Below, piece by piece: positions 14,149 to 24,100 of a stretch of DNA of 31,286 bases (within the stretch, counting starts at the first letter, position 1; every line of letters begins with the position of its first letter). The stretch lies in assembly GCA_964623265.1 (NCBI GenBank), contig CAZUTK010000032.1, positions 1 to 31,286 on the forward strand, given 5' to 3'. The notes under the pieces were generated by a model that was not told the origin of the DNA, made no database searches, and saw nothing but the letters and a program-made list of their open reading frames with translations. The translations under genes were made by a program, and so were the position numbers. This DNA comes from CAZUTK01 sp964623265 (GTDB taxonomy: Bacteria; Electryoneota; B3-LCP).

Positions 14149-15246
14149 TCAATCCGAATGGCTCTTCCTCTCCCGCCGCAGCCAGGCTGCGCGCTCGGAG
14201 TGCAATCTGGATTTCAAGGCGTCAATTCGAATTTTTCGCAGCGCGCTGATGAATTCAGCCTGTGGATACAGCTCCTGCAATCGCTTGACTTCCGCTTCAT
14301 ACGGAACGCGATCCACCTTGTTGAAGACCAAAATTCGAGGTGCATCCTTTAAACCTAAATCCGCGAGGGTATTATTCACCTGTTGAATCTGATCTTCATA
14401 ATGGGGATGGGATAAATCCACCAGGTGGAGCAACAGGTCCGAGCTGATGGTCTCTTCCAGTGTAGATCGGAAGGAAGCGACGAGGTGCGGTGGAAGTTTG
14501 CGGATGAATCCTACCGTGTCAATCAGCAAGATGCGTTCGGCGTCCTTCGATTTCATCGCCCGTACCGTTGCATCCAGCGTCGCGAAAAGACGATCCTCAA
14601 CGAAGACATCGCTCTCCGTCAAGGCGTTTAACAACGTGGATTTCCCCGCATTCGTGTAGCCAACAATTGCCACTTTGAAAAGTTCACGTCGGCGTTGGCG
14701 CTGTGTATCCCGTTGTTTCTCAATAGCTGCCAGTTCCCGACTGAGGCGTGCGATGCGTTTTCGCACCAGGCGGCGGTCGGTTTCCAGCTGCGTTTCGCCC
14801 GGACCGCGCAAGCCGATGCCTCCCGCCTGTCTCTCTAAATGCCGCCATCTGCCGGTCAATCTGGGCAGCAGATACTGCAGTTGCGCCAGTTCCACCTGTG
14901 TACGCGCTTCGCGGGTGCGCGCCCGGCGAGCGAAGATGTCCAAAATCAACCCCGAGCGATCAAGGACTCGCTTGCCGATTGTCTCCTCCAGAGCGTTCGC
15001 TTGGGTCGGCGATAAATCGTCATCAAAGATTACTACGTCGAACGCCCCATTCTGAGCCGCGATTTCGCTGACTTTGCCTTTGCCGATGAACGTCGCCGGA
15101 TCGGGTTTCGGGCGATTCTGAATGAATCGCTTCACCACGACCGCACCGGCGGTATCGGTCAGCAGCGCCAGTTCATCCAAGGAATCCTGCGCTTCCCAGA
15201 ATTCCATCCCCTTTAACACGGTTCCGACAAGTGCGGCTTTCTCCAT
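14149..15246 (-). CDS. hflX: GTPase HflX (ribosome-associated)
   Basis: 365 residues. The N-terminal HflX domain carries GKGKV (near 56), VIFDDDLSPTQANALE and the glycine-rich signature RLTGRWRHLERQAGGIGLRGPGETQLE split across ~130-155. A long coiled linker follows, then the G domain: G1 GYTNAGKSTL, G3 DTVGFIRKLP, G4 NKVD and G5-like ISA. HflX splits or rescues stalled ribosomes in known bacteria. It ends only ~33 residues after G5 (SALRKIRIDALKSRLHSERAAWLRRERKSHSD), without the extra C-terminal domain of E. coli HflX. This may be normal for the lineage, although its 3' end faces the island. A promoter with 17-bp spacing lies upstream, and the hairpin at 13989-14019 lies downstream. Confidence 0.93.
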   Translation of the reverse strand: MEKAALVGTVLKGMEFWEAQDSLDELALLTDTAGAVVVKRFIQNRPKPDPATFIGKGKVSEIAAQNGAFDVVIFDDDLSPTQANALEETIGKRVLDRSGLILDIFARRARTREARTQVELAQLQYLLPRLTGRWRHLERQAGGIGLRGPGETQLETDRRLVRKRIARLSRELAAIEKQRDTQRQRRRELFKVAIVGYTNAGKSTLLNALTESDVFVEDRLFATLDATVRAMKSKDAERILLIDTVGFIRKLPPHLVASFRSTLEETISSDLLLHLVDLSHPHYEDQIQQVNNTLADLGLKDAPRILVFNKVDRVPYEAEVKRLQELYPQAEFISALRKIRIDALKSRLHSERAAWLRRERKSHSD

Positions 15247-15325
15247 TCGGTCCTGTGCGGTTTTTTCGTAATTTCCTTTCTTCGTAAGGTTTATCCTCGA
15301 TGGACGTCATAACCGGATTCATCTA

Positions 15326-15354
15326 AATATACGGTTCGTTTACCGCATTGTCAA
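15326..15354 (-). promoter_or_regulatory. Sigma70 promoter of hflX
   Basis: On the minus strand TTGACA, a 17-base spacer and TATATT. Only two bases differ from consensus. It lies about 80 bases before the hflX ATG. Confidence 0.8.
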
Positions 15355-15447
15355 GAGGGCTTGAACAGAAAGTAATTGATTGTCTTCCACGCTGAATAGA
15401 ATACAAAGGAAGGTAAATTTTCGGTGATGGATGACTGGGCAGGGAGG

Positions 15448-16395
15448 TTACTCCGCAGGATCCTTACAAATTGCGGTCGCTTCGGCGCCGGCATCTCGTT
15501 TCAAAGGGAGATAAATCAGGATTTTCGCACCTTGCGGTGAGTTAGGCTCCAACACTAAAACCCCATGATATTTTTCCACAATCGCCCGCGCGGCGGGCAA
15601 GCCTAACCCGCGACCGATCTCCTTCGTGCTCTGCAAAATAACCCAGGGATTCGCAAGCAGTTCTGCCGGTAAGCCGGACCCGGAGTCCAGAATTGCAATT
15701 TCGGCGAAGTCGCCGTTATCGGATATTTCCGCTGTGAAGTCCGCGGTTTCTCTTATATGAAGATGCACGCGGGCGGTTTTCACCTGAAGATAGCCGCCTT
15801 TTCGCAATGCTTCCGCAGAATTCATCAGACAATTGATCAGAGCTTGTTCCAAGAGAGCAGGATCTCCTGAGCATAAAAGAGAATGCGAAGATAAGTCTAA
15901 GATGGGCGTAACCGAGCGCGGAATGCGGCCGGCAACCAGATCAAAAGCTTTTTTTACGACGATATTGATTTCCGCTTCCGTGTAGGTCGCTTTTTCCGCA
16001 TGAGCATATTCGATGAACCGCGCGGTGCTTTGCGCCGCCTTCATTACAGCGGACTGCATTTTTTCGAGCAAATTGTGCTGTTCTGGAGTCAAAGGCGAAA
16101 GCTGCCGCAATAATCCGATGCTGACCAGAATCGTCATCATAGAATTGTTGAATTCGTGAGCCAGTCCGGAAGCCAGCACCCCCAGATTATGGAAACGCTG
16201 CAGAGCGAGAAACGTCTCGCGATCCAGCAAGTCTGAAAGCTGCGATTTCGTCCGGTTCTGATCTGATTCGGATGGAGCGGGCGCCGCGTTTCTCTGCAAA
16301 TTGCCGGAGATCTCCCAGGGATTTTCCGGGAGTTCCGGATAAATTTTACTCACGATGATCCTGTTTTTCACCGAATACAAACTAATCAGCTTCAT
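15448..16395 (-). CDS. Orphan cytoplasmic sensor histidine kinase
   Basis: 315 residues. The dimerisation/H-box is at 70-90 (ASGLAHEFNN, phosphoacceptor His80). The catalytic ATP-binding domain has an N box near 184-197 (ALINCLMNSAEA), G1 DSGSG at 237-241 and G2 GRGLGLPAARAIVEKYHG from 261. The first ~55 residues are short and polar, with no transmembrane helix and no PAS, GAF or HAMP domain, so any sensing must come from a partner or a tiny N-terminal element. No response regulator is adjacent. The argF terminator upstream suggests its own transcript, although no clear promoter fits in the 46-base gap. The start ATG is preceded by GCAGG with almost no spacing, so the start is less sure than the domains. 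Confidence 0.85.
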   Translation of the reverse strand: MKLISLYSVKNRIIVSKIYPELPENPWEISGNLQRNAAPAPSESDQNRTKSQLSDLLDRETFLALQRFHNLGVLASGLAHEFNNSMMTILVSIGLLRQLSPLTPEQHNLLEKMQSAVMKAAQSTARFIEYAHAEKATYTEAEINIVVKKAFDLVAGRIPRSVTPILDLSSHSLLCSGDPALLEQALINCLMNSAEALRKGGYLQVKTARVHLHIRETADFTAEISDNGDFAEIAILDSGSGLPAELLANPWVILQSTKEIGRGLGLPAARAIVEKYHGVLVLEPNSPQGAKILIYLPLKRDAGAEATAICKDPAE

Positions 16396-16441
16396 CCTGC
16401 AAACACAAGCAAAAAATCTTTTAATTTACCCGGTCTAAAAT

Positions 16442-16468
16442 AAAAAAGGATGCTTTTTGCATCCTTTT
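16442..16468 (-). terminator. Terminator after argF
   Basis: AAAAGGATGC pairs perfectly with GCATCCTTTT around five T. On the minus strand a TTTTTTATTTT stretch follows. Both directions are T-rich. Confidence 0.8.
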
Positions 16469-16490
16469 GAAACAAATTTTGCCCGCAATC

Positions 16491-17408
16491 TTAGCGGCTC
16501 CAACCAATCAGACGCGCCATAATCGCTTTCTGGATGTGAAGGCGGTTCTCCGCTTGATCGAATACTGCAGAATGCGGCCCGTCTATCACATCATCGGTGA
16601 TTTCCCGCCCGCGCTCCGCCGGCAGGCAATGCAAAACGATGTGGCTCGGGTCGGCGTGTTTTAACAATTCTGCATTCACTTGGAAGGGACGCAGCAACCG
16701 AGCTTTTTCCTCGGCTTTGTCTTTTTGACCCATAGACGCCCATACGTCGGTGTAAACCACTTTTGCACCGCGCACTGCTTCAACCGGATCGTGAATCCAG
16801 CGGACGTGGGCGGATTCGGATTGAGCGGTTTTGAGCAGGTCCAAATCCGGTGGAGCTTCTTTCGCCGTGGCGATCGTAAGATCAATCTGGAAACGTCGGG
16901 CGGCGTTGATCCAGGAATTGGCGATGTTGTTGCCGTCCCCCAAATAGGCAACTTTAATCCCCTGTATATTCCCGAGCTTTTCTTCGATCGTCATCAGGTC
17001 GCCCATAATCTGGCATGGATGCAGATAATCAGTCAACGCGTTGATGACCGGGATGGACGCCGCTTTTGCCAGCTTCTCCACATCCTGATGCGAATATGTG
17101 CGAATCACGATCATTCCCAGATACCGCGACAGGACGCGGGCGGCGTCTTCTATGCTCTCCCGTTTGCCCAGATCAATCTCATCCTTCGTAATATACAACG
17201 AATTACCACCTAATTCATAGATCCCCGTTTCAAAGCTGATGCGGGTGCGCAATGATGGCTTATGAAATATGCAGCCGACGGTGATCCCGGCAAGCGAGGT
17301 CGGACTTTGGCCTAACCGCCGCTGGCGCTTCACATCCCGTGCATAACCGATCAGATTGACTAGTTCTTCACTCGTCAAATCTGTTATGGCGAGAAAATCC
17401 CGCTTCAT
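16491..17408 (-). CDS. argF: Ornithine carbamoyltransferase
   Basis: 305 residues; joins carbamoyl phosphate and ornithine to make citrulline in arginine synthesis, in the cytoplasm. Carbamoyl-phosphate motif SLRTR (52-56; Leu replaces the more common Thr), HPCQ at 130-133, LGDGNNIANSW near 156-166, SMGQ near 225 and the ornithine-side HCLPA at 260-264, followed by the classic ERGREITDDVIDG end. The ATG at 17406-17408 was chosen because AAGGAG lies 6 bases before it; two ATGs farther upstream lack such a site. A consensus promoter lies 40-70 bases upstream and a terminator follows, so it is a single-gene unit with no other arg genes near. The related N-acetyl/N-succinyl-ornithine enzymes also use SLRTR/SMRTR-like motifs, but the rest of the sequence reads as ordinary OTCase. 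Confidence 0.93.
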   Translation of the reverse strand: MKRDFLAITDLTSEELVNLIGYARDVKRQRRLGQSPTSLAGITVGCIFHKPSLRTRISFETGIYELGGNSLYITKDEIDLGKRESIEDAARVLSRYLGMIVIRTYSHQDVEKLAKAASIPVINALTDYLHPCQIMGDLMTIEEKLGNIQGIKVAYLGDGNNIANSWINAARRFQIDLTIATAKEAPPDLDLLKTAQSESAHVRWIHDPVEAVRGAKVVYTDVWASMGQKDKAEEKARLLRPFQVNAELLKHADPSHIVLHCLPAERGREITDDVIDGPHSAVFDQAENRLHIQKAIMARLIGWSR

Positions 17409-17449
17409 AAACATCTCCTTGTTGCATCTCATCATATTTAAGTTGCGTC

Positions 17450-17478
17450 AAAATAATATGTAAAATCAGCAGAGTCAA
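17450..17478 (-). promoter_or_regulatory. Sigma70 promoter of argF
   Basis: On the minus strand TTGACT, 17-base spacer, TATTTT. No ARG-box-like palindrome was recognised by eye. Confidence 0.75.
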
Positions 17479-17535
17479 GGATGATTTCCATTCTTTTTCT
17501 GAACGAAACCATCCATAGCAGGCGGATGCGGATTG

Positions 17536-18861
17536 CTACTTTCCGACGAAGAGCAGCACCAAGTCCATGACATTGGTTTTCGTCGGACCGGTCACAATCA
17601 AATCCCCCAGTTTCTCAAAAAAGTAATACGAATCGTTCCTCAGTAAATGATCTATTGCATCGAGCCTTTTTTTCTTCGCATTGCGTATGGTATAGCCATC
17701 CACAAAGGCTCCCGCGGCATCCGTCGGGCCGTCGGTGCCATCGCTGCCGACACTCATCAACAGACAGTCCGGCGTTCCGGATAGCTCTGTAGCGGCGGCT
17801 AACGCCAGCTCCTGATTTCGACCGCCGATCCCATTCCCACGCAGAGTCACCGTCGTTTCGCCGCCGACGATGAGACACCAAGCTTCTCTCGTGGATTGTA
17901 TACGATGCCGAACGTTCTTCATCAAAGCGGCAAAACGCCGACCCATTGCTTCGGCTTCTCCGCTCATTCGATCAGTGAGGATCAACGCGTGATAGCCCAA
18001 TTCAACCGCAGTCTCCTGCGCAGCCTGCAGCATCAACCTGTTGTTTCCTATGATTCGAAAATCCGAATTTACGAACAAATCATCGCCGGGTTTCGGAGTT
18101 TCAGGTATCTTTCCTTCCATCCCATTTTGAAGATGATTGATGACGCTATCTGGGAGTCTGGCTTGCAGCCGATATTTTTCAATCACCCGCCAGGCATCGC
18201 AATACGTCGTCGGATCCGGCGCAGTAGGACCCGAAGCGATCTCATCCGGAGCATCTCCGATCACATCCGAAACCGCCAACGTTATCACTCGTGCCGGAGT
18301 TAGGAAACACAGCATCCGTCCCCCCTTCACCTGTGAGAGATGCTTGCGGATCGTATTCACTTCGCGGATGCTCGCACCGCAAGCCATCAGCGCAAGGTTT
18401 ACAGTTTGAAGATCCTCCCAGGAAATACCTTCTTCTGGGAGTTCCAGCAGCGCAGATCCTCCGCCGGTCAGCAAGAAGATCACGAGATCATTCGATTGCA
18501 TTGGTTGCAAGAGTGAAAGCATCCGCGCCGTCCCGAGTTTCGTATTAGAATCGGGAATCGGGTGTCCGGCTTCGACAGTTTCGATTCGCTTCAAAGGCAG
18601 AGCATGCCCTCGCTTCACCAGGACGACGCCCCCAGTCAGATGATCCTTCAGGATCTCCTCCAGCTCCGCCGCCATAGGCGCAACCCCTTTCCCCGCCCCC
18701 ATGACGAAAATTCGCTGGATGCGATCTAATTCCAGAATCTGATCCGCGATGAAAAGCTGCGACCCGCTAAGACAAACCTCTTTGCGAATGAGGATTCCAG
18801 GATCCACGGCTTGAAGGGCTCGTTGTAGTATTTTCTCGGCGTGAACGCGATGAGGATTCAT
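17536..18861 (-). CDS. Glycerate 2-kinase (MOFRL family)
   Basis: 441 residues, the usual family size. The N-terminal domain (DUF4147-type) carries VMGAGKGVAPMAAELE (~52-67), AGHPIPDSNT and the phosphate-loop-like LLTGGGSALLELPEEGIS (~129-146), with VNTIRKHLSQVKGGR after it. The C-terminal MOFRL domain has GGETTVTLRGNGIGGRNQE (~343-361), SVGSDGTDGPTDAAGAF and the end motif TGPTKTNVMDL. The enzyme phosphorylates D-glycerate to 2-phosphoglycerate, feeding serine/glyoxylate-derived carbon into glycolysis. Older annotations call this family hydroxypyruvate reductase (ttuD), which is probably a misnomer. It is preceded by a promoter with 17-bp spacing and is divergent from the HDOD-GGDEF gene. Confidence 0.92.
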   Translation of the reverse strand: MNPHRVHAEKILQRALQAVDPGILIRKEVCLSGSQLFIADQILELDRIQRIFVMGAGKGVAPMAAELEEILKDHLTGGVVLVKRGHALPLKRIETVEAGHPIPDSNTKLGTARMLSLLQPMQSNDLVIFLLTGGGSALLELPEEGISWEDLQTVNLALMACGASIREVNTIRKHLSQVKGGRMLCFLTPARVITLAVSDVIGDAPDEIASGPTAPDPTTYCDAWRVIEKYRLQARLPDSVINHLQNGMEGKIPETPKPGDDLFVNSDFRIIGNNRLMLQAAQETAVELGYHALILTDRMSGEAEAMGRRFAALMKNVRHRIQSTREAWCLIVGGETTVTLRGNGIGGRNQELALAAATELSGTPDCLLMSVGSDGTDGPTDAAGAFVDGYTIRNAKKKRLDAIDHLLRNDSYYFFEKLGDLIVTGPTKTNVMDLVLLFVGK

Positions 18862-18893
18862 AGATCAGAATGGCTTTTTGGACGCTTGTTTCC

Positions 18894-18922
18894 AAGATAA
18901 ATAAATCGTCTTAAAGAGTCAA
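18894..18922 (-). promoter_or_regulatory. Sigma70 promoter of the glycerate kinase gene
   Basis: On the minus strand TTGACT, 17-base spacer, TATCTT, about 30 bases before the ATG. Confidence 0.75.
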
Positions 18923-19098
18923 GATCTCAGGGGTGGAGAGCCGATATACTATTTAGGGGGAGGTATGCTTCTTGCGAAAAGAATATGTGCAGCGATTCCC
19001 CCGTCCGCCGATCAGCCGATATATTCGACTGATTTGCCTAAAATATTCCATCGCGAGAATACATTTCTTATACAAAATATGCCGATGAGGTTTCAAAA

Positions 19099-20730
19099 TT
19101 GACTGACATGACCAACAACCGCGTGCGCGAAATCCTGCGTCTGTTGGATCAGGACCGCGACCTGCCCACCCTTTCGCCGGTGGTGGAAAAAGTCTTGCAG
19201 CGAGTCAACGACGAAAAAGTTTCCATCAAGGAGCTCTCCGAAATCATCAAAAATGATGTTTCGCTGTCTTTCAAAATCCTGAAGGTCGTCAACTCCGCTT
19301 TCTACGGTTTTCCGCGTAAAATCGCCACACTGACTCAGGCAATGGTCATCCTGGGGCTGTCCGCTGTGAAGAACCTCGCCTTGTCTATGTCCATCCTCGA
19401 AATCTTCGTTCAGGAAAGTTCGAAGGTGCAGGGCGGCAAGGGTTTTCGCGTTTTCTGGGAACGATCCTTGTTTTCCGCAGTGGCGGCGCGCCGCCTGGCG
19501 ATTCTCTTGAAGACCCGCAACGAAGAGGAAGTCTTCATCGCCGCTTTGCTGCAAGATATCGGCATCCTCTTGCTGATCAAACATCTGCCGGAAGACTACG
19601 CGCAGGTGATGGAAGAAGCGCAGCGCAGTGCCGGCGATCTGGTGGCATTAGAAGAGGCGCATTTCGGAATCAACCACGCAGTGCTGGGTGAATTTTTAGC
19701 GAATAAATGGCGGCTGCCGCGCAGTCTAACGATCCCCATTTTACGCCATCACAACCCGGATTTTACATCAACTGCCGTCGGAGATGAAGAGAAAGCGATA
19801 CAGCAGCTGACCATTTTCGTGCACCTTTCCAATTTAATCTCCGCAATTTTCTACGAAGAATACCGCCCTGAGAGGGTGGAACGATTAAAGGAAAGCGCAC
19901 AGCGTTATCTGCAAATCGAACCGGCGAGCGTTGAATCACTGCTCGACGGGCTGGCGGATGAAGTGAAACAGGTCGCTGAATTCTTCGGTTTGCCTCTGGA
20001 GGGTACGCAGAATTATTCGGAATTGCTGATGGCGGCGAATATCGAGCTGGGAAAGATCAACCTGACCTACGAGCAGATGAACCGCGAGCTGGTTGCCGCC
20101 AAACGCCGCGCCGAAGAACTCGCCGAACAACTGGCGGAAGCCAATCGAAAACTGCAACAGATGGCGAACATAGATGGACTGACCAATGTATTCAACCGCA
20201 GAGTGTTCGAAAACTTGATCACTCGCGAATTTTACCGTTCCCACCGCTACGGACATCCGCTTTCCTGCTTGATGATAGATCTCGATCACTTCAAACTGAT
20301 CAACGACAACGAGGGCCATCTGGTGGGGGATCAGGTTTTGCGCGAAGTCGCCAACCTCCTGAAAAGCAGCCTGCGCAAGACGGACTTTCTGGCTCGCTAT
20401 GGAGGCGAAGAATTCGTGATCATCCTGCCGGAAGCCGGGCCGACCGCCGCGAAACTGCTGGCGGAAAAACTGCGCAAAGCGGTGGAAAACAAAGTGTTCG
20501 ATATTGAAGGTCGCACGATCAACGTGACGATCTCCGTCGGCTGCGCCACCTACAACGAAGAATACCCCATCGAGAGCGAAGAAGAACTGGTGCACCGCGC
20601 AGACGAACATTTGTACCAAGCGAAGCGCAATGGTCGCAACCGAGTCTGGACGGACCTGGACTCGCAGCAATTTCGAATTTCCACCGAAAAACAGAATCAG
20701 TCTTCCGAAAAAGTGCCTCTCCCCGCTTGA
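19099..20730 (+). CDS. HDOD domain - diguanylate cyclase (GGDEF) signalling protein
   Basis: 543 residues. Residues ~20-215 are an HDOD domain (LPTLSPVVEKVLQRVND, ILKVVNSAFYGFPRKIATLTQAMVILG split over ~56-90). A helical segment (~310-352, ELVAAKRRAEELAEQLAEANRKLQQ) links to a GGDEF domain from ANIDGLTNVFNRR (~354), with the active-site RYGGEEF near 435-439. The inhibitory I-site RKTD lies exactly five residues before GGEEF, so the cyclase should be active and subject to product feedback. It would make c-di-GMP in response to a cytoplasmic cue sensed through HDOD. The TTG at 19099 is 9 bases behind GAGG; the ATG at 19108 is an alternative. No transmembrane segment. Confidence 0.9.
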   Translation: MTDMTNNRVREILRLLDQDRDLPTLSPVVEKVLQRVNDEKVSIKELSEIIKNDVSLSFKILKVVNSAFYGFPRKIATLTQAMVILGLSAVKNLALSMSILEIFVQESSKVQGGKGFRVFWERSLFSAVAARRLAILLKTRNEEEVFIAALLQDIGILLLIKHLPEDYAQVMEEAQRSAGDLVALEEAHFGINHAVLGEFLANKWRLPRSLTIPILRHHNPDFTSTAVGDEEKAIQQLTIFVHLSNLISAIFYEEYRPERVERLKESAQRYLQIEPASVESLLDGLADEVKQVAEFFGLPLEGTQNYSELLMAANIELGKINLTYEQMNRELVAAKRRAEELAEQLAEANRKLQQMANIDGLTNVFNRRVFENLITREFYRSHRYGHPLSCLMIDLDHFKLINDNEGHLVGDQVLREVANLLKSSLRKTDFLARYGGEEFVIILPEAGPTAAKLLAEKLRKAVENKVFDIEGRTINVTISVGCATYNEEYPIESEEELVHRADEHLYQAKRNGRNRVWTDLDSQQFRISTEKQNQSSEKVPLPA

Positions 20731-20857
20731 TTTGCGGTAAAAAAAACTTTATATTCTACTGCTAAATTAAATTCTATGTATTTTGTGATTCAGAAATTTT
20801 CTAAATCAGCTGAATTATAATCGTTCGCCTGTATGGGCTTGCTGCGGAAGGTCGGAT

Positions 20858-21052
20858 ATGAAAAAGATACGGTTTCAGAGTTTCAATGATTTGAAACAGG
20901 CTATCGTCATCCTTGAACGCCACAATATCGAATTCACCTGGGATATTTTCAACCGACAGCATGAGTTGCATCTGGGGCATGTGAACATAGATCACGTCAA
21001 ACTGGCTTTGGAGAACTGTCCGGTCCCATATAAAATTATGGATTATTCTTGA
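20858..21052 (+). CDS. 64-residue conserved-looking hypothetical protein
   Basis: ATG behind GGAAGGTCGGAT. The protein (MKKIRFQSFNDLKQAIVILE..., ending PVPYKIMDYS) reads as a small alpha/beta domain with a helix (SFNDLKQAIVILERH) and a strand pair (IEFTWDIFN, HELHLGHVNID). A TATAAT at 20816-20821 could be its -10 box, with a weak -35. A strong hairpin terminator follows. Not recognised; it resembles small regulatory or adaptor domains only in size. Confidence 0.65.
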   Translation: MKKIRFQSFNDLKQAIVILERHNIEFTWDIFNRQHELHLGHVNIDHVKLALENCPVPYKIMDYS

Positions 21053-21090
21053 TTCAGTCCTGTACCGGAATGAAGGTGAGACGCGCTTTC

Positions 21091-21120
21091 AGGGCGTAGC
21101 CGGCTACGCCCTTTGATTTT
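21091..21120 (+). terminator. Rho-independent terminator before mfd
   Basis: A 22-base perfect palindrome (AGGGCGTAGCC and its complement) is followed by TTGATTTT. It separates the 64-residue gene from mfd. Confidence 0.75.
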
Positions 21121-21162
21121 CATTCCGAAACTCTGTCAGTGATCGTTCCGCATAATTAAATT

Positions 21163-24100
21163 GTGTCCGCAATAGATTCCCTAAAGGAAACTTTGAAGAG
21201 CCGCCTGCCGATAGCGGAGATCTCTTCATCCCTCAAAGAACACCATCAGCTGATTCTGAAAGGAGCCCCTGGTTCCTTGCGAGCTTTTATTGCCGCTTTT
21301 TTAGTGGAAAGCGGCAGAAGGATCGTCTGGATCAGCGCCCGCAGCAACCGCCGAGATGAAGCCCTCTCTGATCTGAGTCAGCTCCTGCCGAATCATCAGG
21401 TCGGCGTCCTACTGACAAGACACGACAAAAGCGATATCACGCCGTTTGAAACGAGAATCTTTCGAGCCCGCGCTCTGCAAAGCTGGACGCAAGGAAATCC
21501 GTATCTACTGATCACAGATCCTGATTCATTCTGGGAGCGATTTCTCCCATCATCGGAAAATCTGGATAAGATCCGGATACAATTGAACGTGAAACAGCCG
21601 CTGGGCAGAGATTCCGCAATAAAGCGCCTGGCTCAGGCGGGTTACGTACGCAGCGATCTGGTGGAAAACCGCGGAGAATTCGCTGTGCGTGGCGGAATTT
21701 TAGATGTGTTCCCCTACACTCACGATCATCCCCTCCGTCTGGAATTTTGGGGTGAAATGCTGGAATCTCTGCGCGCCTTCGATCCGGTTACTCAGCGGAC
21801 GATCGCGCATATGCAGAGTGAAACGCTCTTCTTGACCAACGTCGGCGGCGAAAACGAGGTTGACCTTACAACTTATCTGCAACCAGATGACATCCTCTTC
21901 ATCGAGGACGCAGAAGAAGTAGCTCAACTTGCGAAAAATGCAGGCTGCGCCGATCCCTGGAATCAGCTATACTCGAAGTGCAACGCGCTGATCTGGGGAA
22001 CTGCACGCCAAGATCTCCACAATATCTTGATCGGAGGTATTCCGCAAGAAGATTTTGGCGGACAGATCGAACGCCTTTCGCAGACTCTGTCCGAAATCCA
22101 ATCGCGAGATGGAGTAGCCTTTATCGCCTGCGATAATCCAGGTCAGCTGGATCGGTTAAAGGAACTGCTGAGCGATCGAAACACCTCGCCTTTGCCGCAC
22201 TTTTTAGTGGCGCATTTCGCCGCCGGATTCCACCTTACCGCCGTTAAATTCAGCTTGTTTACCGACCATCAGATCTTCCGCCGCCCGAGAAGACGAAGAA
22301 CGTACTTCCGACTCAGGAACTTCAGTCCCATCGAGCGGGCGGATATGCTGCGGCGCGGGGATTACGTCGTGCATGAAGATTACGGCATCGGCAGATTCAT
22401 CGGTTTGACGACCATAGAAGTCGGAGGTCACAGCCGGGAGTGCATGCAGATTGAATACCGCGATAATGTAATGCTGTATGTGCGCCTAGAATCACTGCGA
22501 AAAATCCAGAAGTTTTCCGGCAGAGAAGGCTTCATCCCGCCGCTCACCCGCATCGGCAGAGGCGAATGGGAACGAATCCGTAAAAAAACTTCGGCAGCGA
22601 TCAAGCAGCTTGCCTCGGATTTGCTGAAACTCTACGCCCTGCGTTCTTCCCAGAAAGGTTTTGCCTTTCCTCCGGATAATCCGCTACAACTGGAATTGGA
22701 AGCCAAATTCGACTACGAGGAGACTCCCGATCAGTTGGCGGCGATCGAAGCGGTCAAACGGGATATGGAGGAGCCGCAACCGATGGACCGCCTCGTCTGT
22801 GGAGATGTGGGTTACGGAAAGACGGAAGTGGCATTGCGCGCCGCCTTTAAGGCTGTCCTGGGTGGAAAACAAGTCGCCGTCTTAGTACCGACGACTCTGC
22901 TGGCGCAACAGCACTATAACACCTTCCGCACACGACTCGCGGATCTCGCGGTGGAAGTCGAAATGCTCTCCCGCTTCCGCAAAACCGCGCAGCAGAAGGA
23001 AATCTTGCGCAGGATTCAATCCGGGCGCGTGGATATCGTCATCGGAACTCATCGGCTTCTTTCGAAAGACGTCGTCTTCGACAATCTCGGTTTGCTGATC
23101 GTGGATGAAGAGCATCGCTTCGGGGTCAAACATAAGGAACAGCTGAAGAAGCTGCGCACTCAGGTGGATGTCCTGGTGCTGACTGCAACACCCATCCCGC
23201 GCACTCTGCATATGGCGCTGATCGGCGCTCGGGATATGTCACTGATCAAGACTCCACCTCAAAATCGCCTCCCCATTGAGACGGAAATTGCGCCTTTTTC
23301 CCAGGAGTTGATCACCGGCGCCATCCTGCGGGAAATAGACCGAGGCGGGCAAGTATATTTTGTCCATAACCGCATCGGTTCCATCCTCGCCGTTCAGAAA
23401 ATGCTGGAACGCTGGATGCCGGAAGTGCGCTTTGTCGTCGCGCACGGTCAGATGCCGGAACAGCAGCTCGAAAAAACAATGAATGATTTCTGGGCGGGCA
23501 AATACGATGTGCTGATCTCTACGATGATCATCGAATCCGGTCTCGATCTGCCCAATGTCAATACCATGATCGTGAATCGGGCGGATCGATTCGGCCTCGC
23601 GCAACTCTATCAACTCCGCGGCAGGATCGGACGGTCGAATCGTCAGGCGTATGCCTACTTACTGACGCCTCCGAAACTCTCGGTCTCGGATCCTGCCCGG
23701 AAGCGATTGGACGCGATCCGGGATTGCAGCTACCTCGGAGCAGGCTTCCAATTGGCTTTACATGATCTCGAAATCCGCGGAGCAGGCGAAATTTTCGGCG
23801 CCAGGCAATCCGGGTTCATCCACGCTGTGGGATTTGACCTCTATCAAAAAATGCTGAGCGAAGCCATCCAGGAGCTGAACGACGACAGCGGTATCCCCGC
23901 AGCATCGAAAAAAGCAGAAGATGTCGGATTCGAACCTAAAATTGATCTGCCGTTCGACGCTCTGCTCCCCAGGGATTACATTGAACATCCGGAGCATCGT
24001 GTGGAACTTTATCGCCGGCTCTCAAGTGCACAGGATGTTAAAACCATCCACGACATCGTCGAAGAAGTCAGCGATCGTTACGGATCACCTCCGCGGCAGG

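Noticed and set aside
19936..20670. 244-codon minus-strand frame
   Set aside because: Antisense shadow of the HDOD-GGDEF gene; no ribosome site or family pattern.
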